A stretch of DNA of 64,000 nucleotides from Ailanthus altissimus (Eukaryota > Streptophyta > Magnoliopsida > Sapindales > Simaroubaceae). A program made the position numbers and the translations under genes. The stretch spans positions 14,414,501-14,478,500 of the forward strand of contig OX327705.1 in assembly GCA_946807835.1 (NCBI GenBank), given 5' to 3'. Position 1 is the stretch's first letter; every line of letters starts with the position of its first letter. Shown here one piece after another: positions 23,416 to 36,778 of this stretch. The notes beneath the pieces were generated by a model that did not search any database, was not told the DNA's origin, and saw only the letters and a list, made by a program, of their open reading frames with translations.

Positions 23416-23889
23416 ACATACATGACATATATGGTATTAATAGGTAAGTGTTTAATAAGTCTTATTCTTATTTGATTACCATAGATATATAGGTAATTGT
23501 TAGGGTAAGATATAGTTACTCGACCATCCACAGATGCTTATGATGATATTAAAGATCTAACCAATAATTCATATTGAGGGATTAACTTAAGAAAAGATTA
23601 TGTGATTCAAGAATCACGTCGAGGAATAGTTGTAATCCTAGGTTTTATCTATTGTTGGTGATTATAACTTGTTAGCTTTAGTTTTTTTTTTTTCAATCTT
23701 ATTAGTTTTTTTGTTTATTTAGATTATATTTCTTATCTTTTGAGTTTTATTTGTTTGAATAAAAGTAAGAAGACACAATTTTAATACTTAACATAATAAT
23801 AATAACAATTCCTCATGGGAGTAATACTCTACTTACTCTTTATTACTTGTTTACTATAACATGCACTTGTGTTTTAGTACAACACAACA
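23416..23889 (+). mobile_element. Solo-LTR-like unit, copy B, right part
   Basis: Resumes copy B after the Athila insertion (acatatatggtattaatagg onward) and ends tacaacacaaca, followed by the ataat target duplication. Together with 10761-11569 it makes a unit of about 1.28 kb. Confidence 0.7.
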
Positions 23890-23894
23890 ATAAT

Positions 23895-24985
23895 CAAAAG
23901 GGTTATTTGGTCTTGTAGTTTCTACTTAAGGTTTTAGCCATAAGGTCTTGGGTTCAAGACCTTATTGTCATAAATTCAATATTTTGTGTAATGAGGGCGT
24001 TGATGAGTCCTGTCAGGCATGGCCCATGGGCCAAATATGTGGGCTAGCAAGGCACAGTATACTAGACTATGCTATATAGGCATGACACTATAGTGTGATA
24101 TGCTAGCGTAGGCGACTCGGCCCATTTATCATATTTATCGACGAGTATTTCTTATTTAGGTAAGGAAATATGTAGGAATAAGAAAACAAGTTTGAAATAT
24201 AATTTCCTTTCCATTCCAACTACAAATTCTAAGTTAAAATATGATTGTAAGTTCAAAATCAACTTTACTTCTTTTGAACCAATTGTATTATGTATATTTG
24301 CACATACATGCAAATCCTGTTTTTGATTTGGTTCCTTCACTATATAAGCATACTAATTTTTTTATTGATTATTCAGTCAACGTATTCTCATCACTCTCGA
24401 GTCTTATAAGGCATTCTCTGAAAGCATCCTAGAATATCCAATTACCCACTTACTTGCCCTAGAAATACTCCTTACATAAAACACCTTTTTTTTCAATTAA
24501 ACACTGACTTGAGTGTCAAAATATTTTCTTTTACAAGAGGACGATGCTATTCTTCAGATGTTAGTACTTTAAGAAATTTCTAAAGAAATTCAAAGATAGC
24601 AAGGTAATTTCTTGAGGTTTAGAAACCCAAAAACCTAAATGGTGCCATTTATTAAAAATCTCAGAAGAATAAAATATACTTTCTCAATCTAAACACTATA
24701 AAATAATGAAAAATACAAGAAATAATCATTCCTCTGACTCAAATAACACAAAAAAATAGAGGCTCTAACATTTTTAAACTAATAGCTCTTAAGAACGATG
24801 TTCCCATAAGCATAGTCTGCTTACTTTCTAGGTTGATGAATCGAATAGATGATTACTAAAGGGAGATTTAGAATTGTGACATAAAGTCATGGTACTAGAA
24901 GGATGCATATATCTAGACAATGACATGAAAGATGAACCACCTCAAGATATTAGACACAAACAAACTTTGAAACTAAGGATTCCTG
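23895..24985. other. Old repeat DNA, no gene
   Basis: No conserved coding sequence. At 23951-23961 ggttcaagacc resembles a pol III B box, but no A box at a correct distance was found. At 23990-24130 a GC-richer patch (ggcatggcccatgggccaaa, ggcatgacac) recalls the one at 7430-7610. Confidence 0.4.
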
Positions 24986-26060
24986 ACCAAGTTTTTGAAA
25001 AGGATCTCATCTAGAACATAGTTAAAGAACCTACTCACAAAGTTTCTAAACAATTGGATGGAGAAGACATAAAAGCCTATATTCTCCAGGAAGTATCAGA
25101 ATTATATGCAAAGACGCATAAGTCAGGATCCTCTGAAGATGCAATAGCCTTAGTGAAAAAGGTAAATCAGGATCCTTTTACCAAAGTAACAAGAATGACT
25201 GAACGACCAAATAAATTTAATAAACCTAATTTTTATATGTTCAATGGGATTGAGGATCCTTAAAAACATATATTCCACTTCAATTCAAGGATGATCATTC
25301 ATTTATATAATGAACCTTTGTAGTCTATTGTTTTCCCCTCTAGCTTAAAGGGTTCAGCTTAAGTTTAGTTTTGAGGACTCAAAGGGAATTCAATTTCTTA
25401 TTCATGGAATAAACCACATAATTCATCCCACAATACATCTGAAATCGAAAAAAGAAAAAGAAGACAACCTCAAACCTTTTTCCATGAAGCAGTGAGACAA
25501 CGAGTCGATCTGAAGCCTCCTCAATTAGTTTAATAGAGTACTCAACAAATTAGGAAACTGTAGTTTTTAAGATAGCTATTTAAGCATACAAAAAGCAGTC
25601 AAACCATCCATATCGTACTACAAGTACATAGTTCAAAAGAATTTTATTTTTTTCGAACTAATCAACAACAAATAAAAATAATAGATAAGGAAAGAAGAGG
25701 AAGAAGCCTCTATGAAAAAGGAAGCTTCCATAATAATAGCTAATAACCAAAAAGGTTACTCCTAAAGGGGGAACTATGACAAGCAACCACAAGAAAGATA
25801 TAAGAGAGAAAAAAACCTTCCAACCAAATTGAAGGCACTTAGGAGAAAAGATCAAAAAGTTTCGTCAAGCAACTAATTCCTATAAAAATGCCAACTGATA
25901 AGAAATTGGAGAAGTACAAAGATTCTAGGTACTGTTGAAAGTTTAAACCCATAGAATGATAGAGCATTGAGATAGTTCCAAACATTGCTTTTTTGACAAC
26001 AAATATAGACACATGATTAAGAGATGTTGGGCTCTGAGGTTCTAAATCCACCACTTAATG
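24986..26060 (+). pseudogene. Tat/Ogre-like gypsy gag relic
   Basis: A plus-strand frame at 25054-25263 gives VTRMTERPNKFNKPNFYMFN followed by GIEDP, the start of a gypsy gag core in which FxxPxFxxFxGxxDP is typical. After a stop it continues KHIFHFNSRMIIHLYNEPL. Degraded wording around 25900-26050 (KDSRYC, LRDVGL) may be the zinc-knuckle region. Many stops. Confidence 0.6.
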
Positions 26061-26549
26061 AGACGCAAACACCTATGTGAGTATAACTCAAGGACAACAC
26101 TAAGCAATACACGAAATAAATAGGAGAACCGAAGATCACAACTAAGTAAAATAATAGGAAAATGAGTCTTAATCTTAAAAACCATTCACAGCTCTCCTTT
26201 TAATTTCTCAGAAGTAGGAGAAAGATTCATAGAAATAATGGCAGAAGAGATTAACAAAACCAAGCTTTCAATACTTGAGGGTCTATAGAAGGATGGCCAA
26301 CAAATTGAGGATTCCATAGAAGGTCTGTCAATAAGGATGGTCATGAACCAATTTCTTATCAATACCATACACGGATGTCTAATAGAAAATGAAGGGAAAG
26401 ATGAGAGATTGAGGCCTTTGTTCAAGAGGACAATCAAGTTACAAAGGTACAGAATTGGAGAAACTTTGCAAGCATTATTTATTGCACAAGAACTTGGGGA
26501 AATAAAGTTTTCCTAAGAATAATTAATTGACATAATGATACCACACATG

Positions 26550-27190
26550 CATCTTTTAATAGTCAACCTTAATATAAGTAGAACAATTATTAAAAGGATG
26601 CAAGTAGATGATGGCAATAACATTGACATACTATTCCGTAAAACATTTAAAGGGTTAAAACTTAATGTAAACGACCTTGAATAATATAATACGAAATTAA
26701 TAGCCCCCAAAAAAGGTAAAGTATAGGTTAAAAGAGTCATAACCTTACTTGTCATAGCAGCCAGAAAACAATTAGAAGTTGACTATCCAGTTGTTAGAGC
26801 ACCCACAGTATACAACATCATAGCAGAATGCATTTTGGATCCACTATATGAAAGCAACCACTTCCACTCTCCACCAAGTAGTCAAATTTATCTTAACTAT
26901 TGGAAGGAGAGTCATTAACATCAAAGAAAAATAGGTCTAAGTAAAGGAATGTTACGCTAATGCCTTAAAATCAACCACTGATGCACTTAGAAATGCAAAA
27001 GTAAGAGAGACCTCTAAGAAAAATAATGGCAATACAAAAGGATAGGTTCTACCACCTCTCAGGGTAAAACCTCCCTCCAAATAGAAATTATAGGATTGGT
27101 GGCAAAGGGACTTCCTCAGAAAGAGAATACACGTTACCCAACATTGAGAAAACTGAAGAAGTAATCTTGAATCTAACAGCCCCCGATCAT
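26550..27190 (+). pseudogene. Tat/Ogre-like gypsy protease relic
   Basis: The plus strand reads IKRMQVDDGNNIDILF, a protease active-site block in which the usual Asp-Gly-Gly/Ser is Asp-Asp-Gly. Then VVRAPTVYNIIAECILDPL (the family has a YNAILGRP-type block here) and a VKECYANALK segment. Frames shift repeatedly and stops are common. Confidence 0.6.
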
Positions 27191-27243
27191 AAAATCCTTA
27201 TCGGTATTAACTTTACCAAAGGAGAAAGAAAAAGGATAATAAA

Positions 27244-28688
27244 TGATGAGTGCATTTCATATAAAATGCTTTAACTCTCTTAACTTAATAATTTCCTTAA
27301 CATAAGTAAGAATAAATTATTTTTTTATGCATATTATTGTTATTTTGTAGATTTCAGTATGACACAACAAAAGAGCAAAGATTAAAAAATACAAGGATGA
27401 AAAGGTCATATTAAAGACCAAGCCACAACTTAGATCTCAGGCCGCAACTTTAAAGAGAAGTATGAAAGACAAGGCAAAACCTAGAAACCTTAACACCTAT
27501 CAGTCAAGCTGCAACTTAAGATCTAAACCTGCTGCGCCAATTACTCCAAGCTAAGATGTTGAAACACTAAAAACGTCTTCACCAAAATAGAATCTAAAAG
27601 CCGTAATGCTCAAGGATCTAAGCTGCAGCATCAATGTAACAATGAGCCAGTGTTACAATGCTAAATACCCAAGTTGCAATGCGAAATGACAAAATAGGAA
27701 AACCTAGTATTCTTTGGATTCAAAGTCTGCTCTAACTAGGAAATTAAAGCTTGTAAGTAAAAAACTTAAAGCCATTATTTAGCGTATAAAAAAGGGCATG
27801 AAAAGATAGCAAGTAAGAGAGTTTAGAGTGCATATTAAAAAAGAAAATGAAGCTTTTTACAGCAAGTGAGAGAAAGAGACAATAATTAAGGTGTTATTTC
27901 TTTTCCTTTTATTTCTTTACTGTTGTACTTTATTTTTCTTCTTGATGATGATTATTATATTCTCTAGAACTTTATTCATAACCATAAGCTAAGTTTTTAT
28001 TATTAGGATCACAACATTGAACTCGATATATAATTAAATTTGGTTCTTTTCTTGATTTATGAACTTAATAATAGAATTTTTTACTTTATCTATACCTAAC
28101 GCTTTGTATTTATTTGGCCAATAATTAGATTGCCTTTGGAATCATAAAGAACTTGGCAATGGAATTTATGTGGTTAGCCTTAGATAAAGTGATATATGAT
28201 TATAGCAGTAGTTTTAAGTTTTATATGAGATAGAAATATATTCTTATGACATATATGGTTTTAAAAAAGACCTACTCTTAATGAATCTTGCCTTTATTTG
28301 AATACCATAGAAATATAAATAATTGTTAGGGTAAAATATATTCACTTGACTACCAAAAGAGACTAGTGAAGATATTACAGGGGTTTTGCCAACAACTCAC
28401 AATGAGGGACTAAAGTAAGAGAGGTGTACTTGATTAAGTAAAGTATCGAGAGATAATTAGTTTATTTCATATAATGATCGTATTTAAGCTTTCATTATCT
28501 TTTCGTTACTTTCTGATTACTTAGAATATATTAATTATTTTATTTTTAGTTGTATGGATAAAAATAAGGAGACATAATTTTAGTACTTAGTAAGAATAGG
28601 ATAAAAATTTCTCGTAAGAATGATACTCTACTAATTCTATATTACTTGTTGCAATAGTGTGCACTTACACTTTAGAATTTACACAACA
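27244..28688 (+). mobile_element. Solo-LTR-like unit, copy C
   Basis: Starts TGATGAGTGCATT and ends TTACACAACA; internal blocks match copies A and B (for example tctagaactttattcataac, ggtaaaatatattcacttg, gtgcacttacactttag). It splits the gypsy polyprotein between protease and RT: KGERKRIIN lies before it and LLIRNQDIFAWSHKDMKGID after it. No clear target duplication was found. Confidence 0.65.
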
Positions 28689-28689
28689 G

Positions 28690-29515
28690 TGAAGCTACTA
28701 ATCCGAAACCAAGACATCTTTGCTTGGTCCCATAAAGACATGAAAGGGATTGATCCTAAAGTAATATGCCACAACTGAACATACAAAAAGATTACAAGTT
28801 AGTTCAATAGAAACAACGAAGATTCGCCCTTAAATAGAACCAAATCATAAGTGAAGAAGTTGACAGACTACTTGAAATTAGATTCATACAGGAAGTAAAT
28901 TATCCATATTGGCTTTCCAACATAGTTATAGTAGGAAAAAAGAATGAGAAATAGAGAGTCTGTATAGACTACATCAACTTGAACAAACCACACCTAAAGA
29001 TTATTTTCCACTTCTGAAATTCAACCGAATGGTAAAAGCATTGTAGTTTACGAGAAACTCTCTTTCTTGAATGCACACGGTGCATACAATTAAATCTAGA
29101 TGGTAAAAAAAGTGAAGAAAATACTAGCAAAGGCTACTTTCTAAGGCTAGTATACAAAATCTTTGGGAAACTCCTGAGCAATATAATAGAGGCATACAAT
29201 AATGATACAATGGTTAAAAGTAAGAGAGCTGACAATCACATAATTAACCTACAAAAAGTCTTTAACATGTTGTGAAAGTATAGGATGTGATTAAACCAAT
29301 TCAAGTGCACCTTCGGTACATCATTTGGAAACTTCTTAGGATATATTGCCAGAATAATAAGGATTAAAGCAAACCTTACACAAGTCCAAGCACTACGAAA
29401 TACTACGATCCCATGCACATCATAAGATGTCCAAACTTTGATTGGAACAATAGCAGCCTTAAGTCAATTCATATCAAGAATATTAATACATGCCCTTCTT
29501 CCAAACTATTAAAGT
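28690..29515 (+). pseudogene. Tat/Ogre-like gypsy reverse transcriptase relic
   Basis: Motifs in order on the plus strand: NQDIFAWSHKDMKGIDP, LLEIRFIQEVNYPYWLSNIV, RVCIDYINLNKPHLK, RLVYKIFGKLLSNIIEAYNN with a degraded active site before MVKSK, FKCTFGTSFGNFLGYI and LIGTIAALSQFISRI. Stops and frameshifts separate most blocks. The wording is that of the Tat/Ogre branch, unlike the Athila RT at 17930-18900. Confidence 0.75.
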
Positions 29516-30039
29516 AAAAAAAAATTAAATAAAAAGAGCCTTTAGGGACCAGAACAGACAAAAGCATCACAATGACTCAAAGAGTACCTGATGCAACCAT
29601 CAATCATGTCAATGTTGCTTCCCAATGAGGCCTTATATTTATAACTTGTCATAGTATCTATAATAGCAAGTGAGACACTAGCAGGAAAGAAAGAGGCCAA
29701 CAAAAAACCATAATCTACATGAGTAAGATTTTACTAGAAGTAGAAATAAGATACTCAACAGTAAAGAAACTTGTTCATGCTCTAGTACACATCAAAGACA
29801 AACTTTACCACTATTTTGAAGCACATCTAATCGTCATCTATACCTTATACTCATTTAAATAAATTATATCAAGACTAGATGCAGTAGATAGAGTAACCAA
29901 GATTACCATGGGACTAATTCACTCAGATATAACTTTTAACCGAAAATAATAATCAAAGGACAAGATTTGGTTAATTTTCTAATCGAGTGCAAGCTAGAAG
30001 TACAAAAAATAATTCCTTGCTTCTAGAACCAATCGAACC

Positions 30040-30865
30040 AGAAAGAATCTAGAAGATAAATATACACTGGGCATTAACTAGCAAAGGAGTGGGTTTTAGA
30101 ATTTGGATTAAAAGTCCAGATAAATTGATCTTAAAACACACAATCAAGCTCTAAACCTTAACATCCAACAATGATGATGAATATAAAGCCCTAATTGAGA
30201 GATTAATGATGGCACACTGGCTAGTAATTAGGAAGCTAGAAATCTACATAAATTCCATACTTGTCACTTTCTAGTGGAATGAAAATTATAGGTTTAAAGA
30301 AGAACGAATGATGAACCTATTAGCAAAGGAGAAGAAACTTGCATAACCATCTCCTAAATCCTTGAGTATTAAATGCAAATGCAAACAAATGAACTAAAGA
30401 ACTTTCACTACTAAATGCCTATTAATCAGAATAATTCCACTACCAGTCAGAGATAGGATAAAAATAAACAATAACAAAGAGTTAGAGCCACAAAACATGA
30501 TGAAGATCAATACCTCTAATAACTAGCTGACACTTTATACTGAGTACTTGAAAGAAGGAAAGCTTTTTGCAGACTAAAAACAAGTGAGAACGCTACAAAG
30601 CAAAGCATGGAGGTATACTTTCATAGATAACTAACTCTACAGATGATCATTCTCTAAGGTTTACATGAGGTGTGTACCCGTACATGTTATTAATAAGATA
30701 TTAAAGGAAATTAACACAAGGATGTATAGGAACCATTCAAACAAAGGTGTTCTTGCATACAAGATTATGCGTTAAGGATATTCTTAGCCCTTCATCAAAA
30801 GAGATGCATTAGAATATGTAAAGTGGTGGGAGAAGTGCCAACATAACCAAACTCTTATCCATGAA
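30040..30865 (+). pseudogene. Tat/Ogre-like gypsy RNase H and start of integrase
   Basis: RNase H wording with stops at 30050-30240 (DEYKALIERLMMAHWL, where NEAEYEALI is usual), then at about 30620-30860 the integrase zinc-finger region (MRCVPVHVINKILKEINTRM, MYRNHSNKG, DALEYVKWWEKCQHNQT). The integrase catalytic core does not follow; the sequence goes straight into tandem repeats. Confidence 0.6.
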
Positions 30866-30869
30866 CCTA

Positions 30870-31345
30870 TATGGGAAGTGAACCCCGTCCTATAGAGATG
30901 GGTTCTCACCAGTTTGTTCAATGGAAATGGCTTCCTACTTTCACATAAACTTCCCTTATGAAGGCCGTTATGCCCAAACATGGGAAGTGAACCCCGTCCT
31001 ATGGAGATGGGTTACAATTTTCAGAAAACCTTTAATTGTAAGAGGTATTTTGCCTAAACTTAAGATAACATAGCCTGCTCCGTGGAAATGACTTCTTACT
31101 TCTATATAAACTTCCCTTGTGAAGGCTATCATGCCCAAACTTGGGATGTAAACCACATCCTGTAGAGACGGGTCATAGCTTCTGGCAACCTATTCCATAG
31201 ACACAGTTATTTACTTCTATACCAATTTCTCTTATAAGGGCTATCAGTCCCAAACTCAAAAGTGAACCCCATCCTGTAGAAATAGTTTACAGTTTCTTTA
31301 TAACCTTTCTTTATAAAGGCAGTCGTGCCTGAACTCAAAAAAACA
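30870..31345 (+). repeat. Degenerate tandem repeat after integrase relic
   Basis: Units start tgggaagtgaaccccgtcct at about 30868 and 30979, with more diverged starts at about 31141 (tgggatgtaaaccacatcct) and 31257 (aaaagtgaaccccatcctgt). Unit length is about 110-160 bp with internal sub-repeats (aaacttccctt, gaaggc...atgcccaaac). Arrays like this are common between pol and the 3' LTR in Tat/Ogre elements. Confidence 0.75.
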
Positions 31346-31859
31346 TATCCAATAAAACTATTCTCTAAAGGTCATTATAACTCAACCAAAGAAACAAGCA
31401 AGACTTTCTTTGGAGGACTCCATGCTTCAAGCTTCGAAAGCAAACTCAGTTAGACTTTCCTTGGGAGGCCTCACATCTTAACCTTGGAAACAACCGACAA
31501 AGTAAAATGTCTATAATAAGGACTAATACCTCAAGTAACAAAAGTTTTCTTAGAAGAGAAGGAAAACACCTCCTCTAAAAAAAGTAAGAGAACATTATCA
31601 TATCTAGAAACAAAACAAGTACTTCCAGAGATAGCAATGTAGATCCCAAGCAGGGAAGTACTAACTTTTATCATATACTTAATTTCTTTTACTCAAATTC
31701 TTGGTGTGTTAGTACCATCAAATTTCTATCATACTTTCAAAACAAACAAATCCATTGAAACAAAATCAAGAAAAAGGAAAATATACTTAATAAATGTTAT
31801 TTCTTTCATTAACTAACAATGTACAAAATAAACTGCAACAAAATTATAAAATATAAATT

Positions 31860-34740
31860 AGATAGAATCATTTGATGATTTTGGATTAAGCTCCACCACA
31901 TTCAGATATATTTTTACCACTTTTTCCCCATATGAACAATAGTTAATCCGATGATGATAATCATCGAAATGTCTCATGGACTAACCTTTGTAGAACCTAC
32001 ACGTCACATCAAAATCCTAATAAAGCTTTCAATAGGTAACTGGATCACAACCAAATCAAAAGCCACAATGGATGCCACATGCTTACACTATACGTACTTC
32101 CTGGTTAAAGACATCCTTAGCAGCATTCAGCTTTCTCTCCCACAATCCATCTAATACTTCATTCTATGATTGATCAGCAACAGTCATCCTCCGAGATACC
32201 TCCAAAGCCACTTATAGCTTCTCTGTCACTTAACCTAATTGAAAAGCTTGAGCTTCTACTAGTTTTAGTAAATCCACTCCCACAATAACAAAGTCCATTG
32301 CAATTCTCAACTCATTGTGCTTATTCATCATCTCCACATTTGTGGCTCAAAGCTACTCTTAGAGCTGACATATAGAACTCTTAATAGAATCTTTCCCATT
32401 CTACAGCTCCTTCACCTCTGCCTCTAAGATGTCATTCCCTTGCTTCAAGTTCTCCACTTCCTCTTCTATGAAGAATACCCAACCTTCATGATGATCAAGA
32501 GAAGCTTTCATTTCAATCCTTTCCCTCAATTGCTTTATATTAGCCTGTAAAACCTTTTCTAACTCTATGGACAGGCGCTCTAGATTCTATCGGAGCTTAC
32601 TTCCACTATGAGCATCCTTTAGATATGCTTAAAGCCTTTAGTTCTTCTTTTCCAATCGTAGAAAGTCCATACTCAGTAAAACTTTTCACCTGTATATGAA
32701 TGCTTCCTTCTCAAAGCTCATTTGCTTCCCCCCTCAATTGTCAGCTTCCTGCTCAATATCTTAAAGCTTTTTTTTGTAAGCCTTTATAAGGCCTACAAGA
32801 CAAACAATGCAAAATGATTTAGTAAAAACACCTCTAACTACACAACTAAAGGCTTAACAAAACACAACAAAGTCACTTATATTGAATATAGAAGTAGCAC
32901 TTACAAGTTCCTAATCATTTGCTCACATATTGGGACTAAGGCTAAAACCACCTACATAAATAGCCTCCTTAAAACTACTACAACACTTTCATCGTTGATC
33001 CTTAAGATGGCTGACTCTCGGACATAGTTACTAAACTTCTTTTTTCCTAAAACAAGGATTAAACTCATATGGGAAGCACCGGGGCCAATCAAGAAGAGAG
33101 TGTAAAGGTGAATACTATAGCCCAATACATGCCCCCTCTTTACTACCTCCATTCAGTTCCCCTCCTTGTTGGGGTGCAGGTCCCCTTAAACCCTCTAAAT
33201 CACTAATCTTGAAGAGATCATCTATAAAAGTAAGAACTTCGAGAGTTAGTAAAACTTTATTAAAAAAAAAACTCAAGTTTATGAGAAAAATTTATAAGGA
33301 AAAAACCTAGAATATTTTCAAAATACAAAAATAAAGAGAGGAACTTTACCTAGAGGCATAAGAGATTCCAGAGTTGGTCCAAAAGTGGAGTAACCATACA
33401 AAGGTGCCTCCACAGTCTTCGCACTAGTCATTGATTCAAAAGGAACCTCCTTGAGGAACCTCCTCAACTTTTGACACCCTCATAATATATCTAGGTCCCT
33501 TTCATAGAACCTTTAACATCACCTCAAGAACCCCTAACACAACTGTGAGAATCATCGGAGAGACTTTTCCACTTTCGCAATAGTTAAATGAGACTTTAAC
33601 TTAATTTTCCTAGTAAAAAAAGCCTTAGCACTTCCAGACACACTTTTGAACCCCTTTCTCTTGGTCCGCGACTTCTTTGAAAAAAAAAATCGCCAACACA
33701 TTTGGAAGTTCCTTCATAAAAGATTAAAGACCTGAGAAAGAAAACAAAAGCTATCATAATACAAAGGAAGTAAATAAGGTACGACAAGAAATTATTTTAT
33801 CTATCAAATTACCTTCCTCTTCTTAAGACATTATGTCTGCAAGAATAGAAGTAGTGACCTTGTACATAATGGAACATCTGTAGTTGAGGATCCATAAATA
33901 AGACTAAATCCACAATAGTTGCTTCTAAAGTAGTTGTTGTAACTCCACTTCTTAGAGTTGTGGAACTTGTACAAATTGCTTCTAAGTTATCATTAGATCT
34001 TTGGCTGGCTTCTCCTTGGGCCACAACTAAACTATTAATCCTTGATGATGAACCATCCAAAGTATAATCCAGGATCTCTCATTCCTTAAAGACCCTAACT
34101 GCTTCTATGAGAGTAACTGCTTAGAAACAAGAAGAAAGGCAAGTTAGATTAGGTATGAAAATCAGAAATCAAAGGGAAGCATTCTCGGGAGTTATTGACA
34201 TCCGAGAAAAACCCGTATAAGAGAAGGGAGTAAATATATCCTTGTCAAATAAAGGTTTTTCATTTGAAAATAGTTCCTCCAAAGGCAAAAACTCACGATC
34301 CCGAACCCAATGATGAAAACCTACCGAATTGAAAAGAGTAGTACCCGCCCTGATGGATAGGTCCGGGGGGAGTCAATGACTGTAATCTCTTTTCCTTTGT
34401 TAGCGTGCATAAGAAGTGTCATATCCTTTTAAGCTTCACATACTTTCAAACATTTTTTTGGGTCTAAATATGTTTGTGGTTGTTTAGTTCTTTCTATAAA
34501 AATTTTCCAATAAAGCTTTCCCTTCTTGAAATAAAAGAAAAGAAATGGTTTTTTTTTTATCATAAACACTAAAAGAGCTATTTTCTTCATAGAGAAGCCA
34601 TAGTTGCTTCTAATCGCGCTAATGGCTATGCCATTCTTTTCAAAGCCATACTTCTTCCTCTTAAATTCTTCAAAGAATTTCCTTCCTCATTTGGGTAACA
34701 AAAAATAGTTTGATTTAGAAAAGATTAAATTATAAGTGAG
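31860..34740 (-). pseudogene. Probable antisense ORF relic of a Tat-type element
   Basis: Read on the minus strand, 34740-34080 gives lysine- and aromatic-rich wording (FFKEFKRKKYGFEKNGIAIS, KKPFLFFYFKKGKLYW, KQPQTYLDPKKCLKVCEA). Further on, 32650-32160 reads as a coiled-coil-like stretch (EEEVENLKQGNDILEAEVKE, VEMMNKHNELRIAMDFV). Some plant Tat gypsy elements carry an extra ORF in antisense downstream of pol, with an N-terminal 'putative gypsy type transposon' domain followed by coiled coil; the layout here fits. Stops are numerous. It could also be an independent sense-strand gag of another element. Confidence 0.35.
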
Positions 34741-34743
34741 GAA

Positions 34744-36778
34744 TGTTAGGGTTTGTGCTTACGTGTTATCCTTGTTTATATGAATATTTATTTTGTAATA
34801 TTTATACAATGTATATTTTATTAAATCGCTGATAACTTTTATTAAATGATACTAAAGCTTGTAACACTATAGACATTATACAATCTGAAGGAGTTCAGAT
34901 CTGGTTTAAAGGAGTTTGAACTAGGGTTAAGAGTTAGCAACGCTGAGAGTTATAAATGCTAATAGTTAGCACTGTTAAGAGTTAACAGGTTATAAGAGTC
35001 AGTGAAATCTAAAGAGTTAGAACTTTGTCTATAATGGGACAAAGACCTAAGAGTATACTTGTAATAACATAGTTGCAATAAAAGCTAGGAAATGTCATTA
35101 AGTAAGTACGTTCTCAAATTTAGTGTTCTTGATCTATGTTCATTAATGTGGGTCTATTAGTAAATCACTATTATATAAATTGGTGTATGTCTATATCTGT
35201 ATGGTACAGATCATTGTTCTTAACTGACTATAATTTTAGTGGAAGCTCGTATATAAATGCAGGTATTTAGTTAGAACTGGATACTAAACAGACTCACGAG
35301 GACCCTAATAGATATCCTATTAATCCGTTAAAGAAAGGTCATTTTGAGTTGAGTAGTATTCATGATCTTTTGACCTGAGCACCACGGTGGGCTTATGAGT
35401 GATCTTCCATACTTTGGTTTCACGTATGTCAGAAACCTTTCATAGTATAACTACTATATGTCACTGGGTATAGTTCGATGCTCATGGAGTCGGTGTATAT
35501 AGATATGAGATCCTCTAGCTCACATAGGTTGGTTGTATATTCGATACTTCGAGATTGTATCTTATAAAGTCTTATGACTATAAGCAATGAATCCAGGAAA
35601 AGAGTTTCTTATAGGGTTAAACAATATAGCAAAAGTGTTTGCGTATATTGTTCATTGATATACGAATCTGGAGATAAGATTATAGATGAGTTTATGGGGA
35701 TTTAATGGTGATAATCTATATCCCCGCCCATCCAAAATATAATGATAAAAGGATTATACGAATATGTACTGACCTTAATATGTATGATCTAATGCATTGA
35801 TTTATAATATCCGTGACGTGTGCGTGGGGTATCGATCACAGATTTATGAAATAGTTTCATTTGACGAATCGACTGTAGACTTAGGGAGTCCCAATATGAA
35901 ATATACTCGTTGTACACTTGGGCAGCGTACCGTATTAAATAGTTCAATATAGTAAAATCTAGCTATTTACTGTCCTTAAGTTAACTAAAGTATATGGTAA
36001 ATGGTGGGACCCATTTTGGGTTAACTTGGCATCCTAGTAAGGACATAAAAGTAATTTCACTTAATGTTATTTAATTGTTAAATAATCAAAATAATTATTT
36101 ATTTATTTAATAGTTAAATAAATAATTTAACTTAACTTTGATTAAAAGTTAACCATATAGTTAAGTTAATACGATATTAACCTTACTTAATGGTTAAGTA
36201 ATGGTTAACTTAATCATAGTTAAGTCAGTTAACTAGGGTTAGGTTAGTTAGATCTTTACTAAACTTAAGGGTTAAGTTAAACTAACCTAACTAGGATTCT
36301 TTAGTTAAGTTAAGTTAAATGTAAATTCAAATTAAGTGAAATTAAATTCATTTATATATATATATATGCAAATTAAAATAATAATTTGCTAAGTGTTTAG
36401 CCGATTGTTAAAGAGAAAGAGAAAGAATTATTTTTATTTTATTTTGAATTCAGTTGTTGAATTTATGATTAATCTTCTTCTCCATTAGGCTTAAACTAAC
36501 TAAGTAAAAATAAGTGTTTGATTATTAATTAAGTGTTGATCAAAAGAAAATCAAATAATTAGGTTTAATTTATTAAACAATTACTGGATTAATATATTAT
36601 TATTCTAGACAATTAATCACACCCTTATTGATTACTAAGATTGACAAAGTTTACATTTCAAGTAGACTTCAAGTAATTTTAATCCAAAAACTTCAAAGTT
36701 TTAATTCTTAATTTCGTTATTAATTTGATTAATATATAATAATTGTGTTCATTGTAAATTTTTATAGTTTTCCTATGC
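34744..36778. mobile_element. Possible solo LTR (boundaries uncertain)
   Basis: The segment starts tgttagggtttgtgcttacg and may end near ttttcctatgca (36778). It is non-coding, more complex than the surrounding AT-rich DNA, and includes short-period words (gttaagttaa, gttaacttaa) at 36070-36310. I found no partner LTR and no target duplication. Confidence 0.3.

Noticed and set aside
23895..24010. Possible tRNA-derived SINE (ggttcaagacc as B box)
   Set aside because: The only A-box-like word (tagccataagg) lies a few bases before the B box, far too close for a pol III promoter, and no SINE body or tail is evident.
25658..26755. Several minus-strand ORFs of 65-83 residues
   Set aside because: Hydrophobic, low-complexity translations opposite the plus-strand gypsy relic; no family resemblance.
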